A stretch of 17,694 bases of DNA, taken from the NCBI GenBank assembly GCA_900548675.1, contig URLJ01000031.1, positions 1 to 17,694 of the forward strand, written 5' to 3'. Position 1 is the stretch's first letter, and each line of letters opens with the position of its first letter. A program made the position numbers and the translations under genes. Below are positions 15,521 to 17,694 of the stretch, piece after piece. The stretch is from an uncultured Mollicutes bacterium (lineage in GTDB: Bacteria > Bacillota_I > Bacilli_A > ML615J-28 > CAG-313). The notes below the pieces were generated by a model, which made no database searches, was not told the DNA's origin, and saw nothing but the letters and a program-made list of their open reading frames with translations.

Positions 15521-15549
15521 ATTATAGCATACTTTGGTCTGCTTTTCCC
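15521..15549 (-). promoter_or_regulatory. Promoter of leader and rlmA-like gene
   Basis: On - a perfect TATAAT (15526-15521) preceded by TGC forms an extended -10 element. The -35 region at 15544-15549 is poor (GGGAAA at 17 bases), so activity would rest on the extended -10. The start site would lie near 15514, giving about a 140-base leader. Confidence 0.6.
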
Positions 15550-15600
15550 ACTCCAGAGAAAATTTCTTTGTCGATAATTATCCTACCTATAGGAATATTT

Positions 15601-16716
15601 TTATTCACCAATACTTATCTCGGACAGAGATTTAATTTTAGAAAATGTATTTTTGTGCTTGCTTTTAGGATTCTCTTTCTTGCTTTTTGAACGATTGTGA
15701 AAACCTAAATCCTTCCCCATTGAATTGTGTTGCTTATTCTTCTCGTTTGTGTTACTAACCAACTGACCGCAGGCAGCTTTGATGTTATTACCTCGTGATT
15801 CTCTAATTTTTACTTCTAAACCAGCCGCTTCAAGTCGCAATTTAAATGCAACTAATTGTTGTTTGTTTGGCCTGTTAATATTGCAATTTGCGGTATCATT
15901 ATATTGCAAAAGATTTATCAAAACATTTTTCTCACGAAACCATCTTCCTAATTGACGTACATCAGTTGCTTTATCATTTAGACCAGGAATCAATAAATAA
16001 GCAATTGTTACTTTTCTGTTATGTCTTTCCGAATATGATAAAACAGATTCAACAATCTTATTTATGTCATAACCTTTCATGTGAGGTATAATTATATCTC
16101 TTGTTCTTTGATTTGTTGCATGAAGAGAGAGGGTGAGTTGTATCTTCAGATGTTCTTCTCTTATTTTTTTTAATTGTTCTAAAGGACCTACTGTCGAAAT
16201 ATTAATTCCATCTGTGGGGAAATTAAGCCCATTTCTATCTCTTAGTATATGAATTGACTTAATTACATTATCATAATTAAAAAATGGTTCACCCATTCCC
16301 ATATATACAATTCTGTTGACTTTTTCCTTCAGTAATGTTACTTGTTGCACAATTTCGGAAGGAGTTAAATTTCTTATAAATCCATTACTTCCAGATGCAC
16401 AAAAAATACAACCGACAGGACATCCTACCATTGTACTAACACATACAGTTACACCTGTTTTTCTCTTTATGCAAACAGTTTCAACGCAGTAACCATCCTT
16501 TAATTTGAAAGAGTATTTTCTTGTGTCACCGCCATTATAAATATCATTAATGCTCATTGTTTGATATTTCTTTTGGGGCTTTTCCTTATAAAGGGCATGC
16601 ATAAGCGATCGAGCTTTTTTTTCTCCAACGCAATCACAAATTTCTTTATATGTATAACCGTATGGGTCCGAATTTATCATTTCTTCAGTGATAATTATTG
16701 TGTTTTTATTTTTCAT
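15601..16716 (-). CDS. RlmN/Cfr-family radical-SAM rRNA methyltransferase
   Basis: Radical-SAM methyltransferase of the A2503 (23S rRNA) family. RlmN makes C2-methyl-A2503; Cfr makes the C8 form that gives resistance to several peptidyl-transferase drugs. Cluster cysteines are 99, 103 and 106 (GCPVGCIFC). The two catalytic cysteines are present: Cys92 (VCVST, seven before the cluster as in RlmN Cys118) and Cys316 in AACGQLVSN. MGMGEPFFN and GFIRNLT resemble RlmN more than Cfr (MGMGEALAN). The N-terminal helical domain is short. After residue 322 a tail of about 50 Lys/Ser-rich residues ends in SLSEISIGE, coded by the 24-bp repeat. Start: GAAAGG with ten bases to the ATG. Whether it is RlmN-like or drug-resistance type is open; A2503 as target is likely. 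Confidence 0.8.
   Translation of the reverse strand: MKNKNTIIITEEMINSDPYGYTYKEICDCVGEKKARSLMHALYKEKPQKKYQTMSINDIYNGGDTRKYSFKLKDGYCVETVCIKRKTGVTVCVSTMVGCPVGCIFCASGSNGFIRNLTPSEIVQQVTLLKEKVNRIVYMGMGEPFFNYDNVIKSIHILRDRNGLNFPTDGINISTVGPLEQLKKIREEHLKIQLTLSLHATNQRTRDIIIPHMKGYDINKIVESVLSYSERHNRKVTIAYLLIPGLNDKATDVRQLGRWFREKNVLINLLQYNDTANCNINRPNKQQLVAFKLRLEAAGLEVKIRESRGNNIKAACGQLVSNTNEKNKQHNSMGKDLGFHNRSKSKKENPKSKHKNTFSKIKSLSEISIGE
15607..15630. repeat. 24-bp inverted repeat, right copy
   Basis: Partner of 14366-14389 in inverted orientation, 23 of 24 bases equal. This copy codes the last residues of the RlmN-like protein. The pair encloses the rlmA-like unit. Confidence 0.85.
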
Positions 16717-16772
16717 ATCATCAATACCTTTCGAGAAATATAATTACAAAATACGATAAATGTTTTCATCTC

Positions 16773-16809
16773 ATTATACCACAAAATCATTGCGTTCGCA
16801 ATGGTTTTG
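16773..16809 (-). promoter_or_regulatory. Promoter of the RlmN-like gene with overlapping palindrome
   Basis: On - TTGCGA (16801-16796) and perfect TATAAT (16778-16773) are 17 bases apart. The -35 lies inside CATTGCG-TT-CGCAATG (16788-16803, + strand), a 7-bp-arm palindrome that outer CAAAA/TTTTG arms extend to 16782-16809. It could be an operator for a repressor, or the terminator of the SLOG-like gene ten bases upstream, or both. Confidence 0.7.
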
Positions 16810-16818
16810 GCGCATTTG

Positions 16819-17307
16819 TTATAATAAGTTTACAGATTCATCCTCGTTCGCAAGGTTGATAACCGTTTTTCCTTGCTCCAGAGCATACTTTACTGTCTGC
16901 CAAGCACCGCCGCTTTCTCGCTCAACGTAACACACGACAAGATCAGAGCGATCAACCATTTCACGGTTTCGGATTTGATATGCCGCCTTATGGTGCGCTG
17001 CAGATGCCGCATCGGAAACCTCGACATAACTGTAATAGTCCTCAAACGATTCTTGGTTATTCAGATACTCGGCGGTAGGATACGGCAATACCAATGTAAG
17101 AGAGCTGTTGTGGTCGCCTACGGCTTTTCTTACAAGCAACACGGCAGAAGATGCGTACTGATCGAAGTCGCCGCTACGACCCACGATGAAGTCCACATAC
17201 TCCTTCGTATTTATCAACCGACGTATCAGATTTTCAAGTCTCTGCTCAATGAGAAAAGGACGGTCGATCATCCTATGTCCGAAGAAGGACACCGTAAAAA
17301 TGTTCAT
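16819..17307 (-). CDS. SLOG/DUF1273-like nucleotide-binding protein
   Basis: A 162-aa Rossmann-like protein of the SLOG superfamily (YpsA/DUF1273, LOG relatives). The N-terminal strand reads MNIFTVSFFGHR, followed by a helix and FIVGRSGDFDQYAS, a glycine-rich loop with acidic residue. Late in the chain DLVVCYVERESGGAWQTVKYALEQGKTVINL is the second nucleotide-pocket motif. Such proteins bind nucleotides or their derivatives; this one has no known function. Composition is clearly GC-richer (about half GC where I counted) than its AT-rich neighbours, a sign of separate origin. Ribosome binding site AAGGAGC. It sits behind a long structured leader and a terminator, so it may be regulated by attenuation. 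Family call by motifs, not by search. Confidence 0.65.
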   Translation of the reverse strand: MNIFTVSFFGHRMIDRPFLIEQRLENLIRRLINTKEYVDFIVGRSGDFDQYASSAVLLVRKAVGDHNSSLTLVLPYPTAEYLNNQESFEDYYSYVEVSDAASAAHHKAAYQIRNREMVDRSDLVVCYVERESGGAWQTVKYALEQGKTVINLANEDESVNLL

Positions 17308-17326
17308 ATCAAAATATGCTCCTTAT

Positions 17327-17362
17327 TAAAAATGCCCACCGAACAAATCATGTCCGGTGGGC
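17327..17362 (-). terminator. Terminator in the leader of the SLOG-like gene
   Basis: GCCCACCG (17334-17341) pairs with CGGTGGGC (17355-17362), an 8-bp GC-rich stem with a 13-base loop. On - it is followed by ATTTTTAAT, the T-tail of an intrinsic terminator. It lies 20 bases before the start codon of the SLOG-like gene, between that gene and its promoter, which suggests transcription attenuation. Confidence 0.7.
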
Positions 17363-17476
17363 TTTCTCAATGACTCGGCTATCCTCTAAATCCCTTGCGG
17401 GCAACTGAGCCGGTTCTTACCGCATATAGCGGATCGTCGCAGCCCTTATTCTGTTCGGTATGTGTATAGCGGTCAT
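17363..17476 (-). ncRNA. Structured 5' leader with short open frame upstream of the SLOG-like gene
   Basis: Candidate cis-regulatory RNA on -. It holds CCGC-TATAT-GCGG, a CCC-GCAA-GGG hairpin with a GNRA loop, and CGGCT/AGCCG arms that enclose it, then the terminator. An ATG frame of 19 codons (MTAIHIPNRIRAATIRYMR, 17476-17417) carries an RIR run but no clear ribosome binding site. A different frame through the same bases stays open from about 17630 to its stop at 17387 (ends ARKGFRG) without ATG. I see no match to a riboswitch class I know. Stretch 17477-17621 otherwise holds only the promoter. Confidence 0.4.
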
Positions 17477-17562
17477 ATAAGAAACAATTTTTAGTTTGAC
17501 ATGGCTTGTTGTCGCCCTATCCAAATACTATAAGCACAAAAATTTACATAATATAGACTTAT

Positions 17563-17591
17563 AGTATAGCACAAACGCGAAACAATATCAA
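17563..17591 (-). promoter_or_regulatory. Promoter of the SLOG-like transcription unit
   Basis: On - TTGATA (17591-17586), 17 bases, TATACT (17568-17563), with TGC before the -10. This is the best -35/-10 pair of the right-hand region. The transcript would start near 17557 and carry a leader of about 250 bases before the gene. Confidence 0.7.
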
Positions 17592-17621
17592 TAGTCTGTG
17601 GAAATTTTGTTTGAATATTTA

Positions 17622-17694
17622 TGTTGTGTTACAATTGATGTGAGACTTCTTGAATTGAAAAAAGATCTAAATCCTGATATAATTTTAATAACCC
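17622..17694. repeat. 73-bp terminal inverted repeat, right copy
   Basis: Exact reverse complement of 5-77; divergence starts at 17621. Like the left copy it lies just outside an inward-reading promoter. The last base of the window is inside the repeat. Confidence 0.9.

Noticed and set aside
15601..16716. Naming the radical-SAM gene cfr
   Set aside because: MGMGEP and the motif after the cluster fit RlmN better than Cfr; resistance function cannot be read from sequence.
16713..16769. Leader peptide MKTFIVFCNYISRKVLMI ahead of the RlmN-like gene
   Set aside because: It overlaps the gene start by four bases, but its ATG lies only three bases after the -10 box, so it would be upstream of the expected transcript start, and it has no ribosome binding site.
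17387..17633. Long open frame on - ending ARKGFRG
   Set aside because: No start codon or ribosome binding site; it runs through the promoter and structured leader, so I treat it as leader sequence or a gene remnant I cannot name.
17598..17694. Open frame on + into the right edge, and its twin on - at the left edge
   Set aside because: Open only because the 73-bp repeat is; upstream parts differ, no ATG or ribosome binding site, and no family recognised.
14300..17694. CRISPR array or tRNA/rRNA gene
   Set aside because: No regularly spaced direct repeats, CCA-ended cloverleaf or rRNA motif was seen in the gaps.

Overview
The window reads as a low-GC Gram-positive (Firmicutes/Mollicutes-like) genome fragment that uses the standard code (TGG for Trp, TGA as a stop). 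The compact order fakA-recG-rnc and the rex-adhE pair suggest an uncultured fermentative anaerobe, perhaps near the Acholeplasma/RF39/Erysipelotrichia group. That placement is inference from gene order and composition only. The sequence splits into a housekeeping/fermentation part (1 to about 11570, all genes on +) and an accessory part (about 11570 to 17694, full-length genes on -).

Part 1, 1-6330: a promoter with a palindromic 5'UTR leads into fakA (fatty acid kinase), recG (branch-migration helicase), rnc (RNase III, preceded by a 4-codon mini-cistron inside a hairpin), a YfcE-type phosphodiesterase and a LysR regulator. A strong terminator at 6291-6329 closes this run.

Part 2, 6331-11570: a new promoter drives rex (NADH-sensing repressor), adhE (bifunctional aldehyde/alcohol dehydrogenase), a small APH/choline-kinase-like kinase, two tandem thioredoxin-like [2Fe-2S] proteins, and an [FeFe]-hydrogenase-type protein with two 4Fe-4S motifs. 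Overlaps and short gaps make this one redox operon under a likely Rex switch. The hydrogenase gene is cut after its second H-cluster motif and runs directly into the 3' end of a TnpV-type transposon gene, so the operon is broken by a mobile element or its remnant.

Part 3, about 11570-17694: a mosaic of resistance-like cargo. It holds a 5'-truncated ABC-F ATPase joined by deletion to a 3'-truncated MurA-like enolpyruvyl transferase; an RlmA-type 23S rRNA guanine methyltransferase with its own promoter, an 8-codon leader peptide MTAYMRLR and alternative hairpins around its ribosome binding site; an RlmN/Cfr-family radical-SAM rRNA methyltransferase with a basic tail; and a GC-richer SLOG-like gene behind a long structured leader and terminator. 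A 24-bp inverted repeat (one mismatch) flanks the rlmA unit. No integrase, relaxase or conjugation gene is present.

The most interesting signal is the macrolide-type attenuator ahead of the rlmA-like gene: the MRLR leader ending matches a known macrolide arrest motif. Three ribosome-targeting families (ABC-F, RlmA, RlmN/Cfr) lie side by side, but the ABC-F is broken. The two ends of the window are a perfect 73-bp inverted repeat of each other, which may reflect a real inverted repeat or an assembly break, so the link between the two parts deserves a check.
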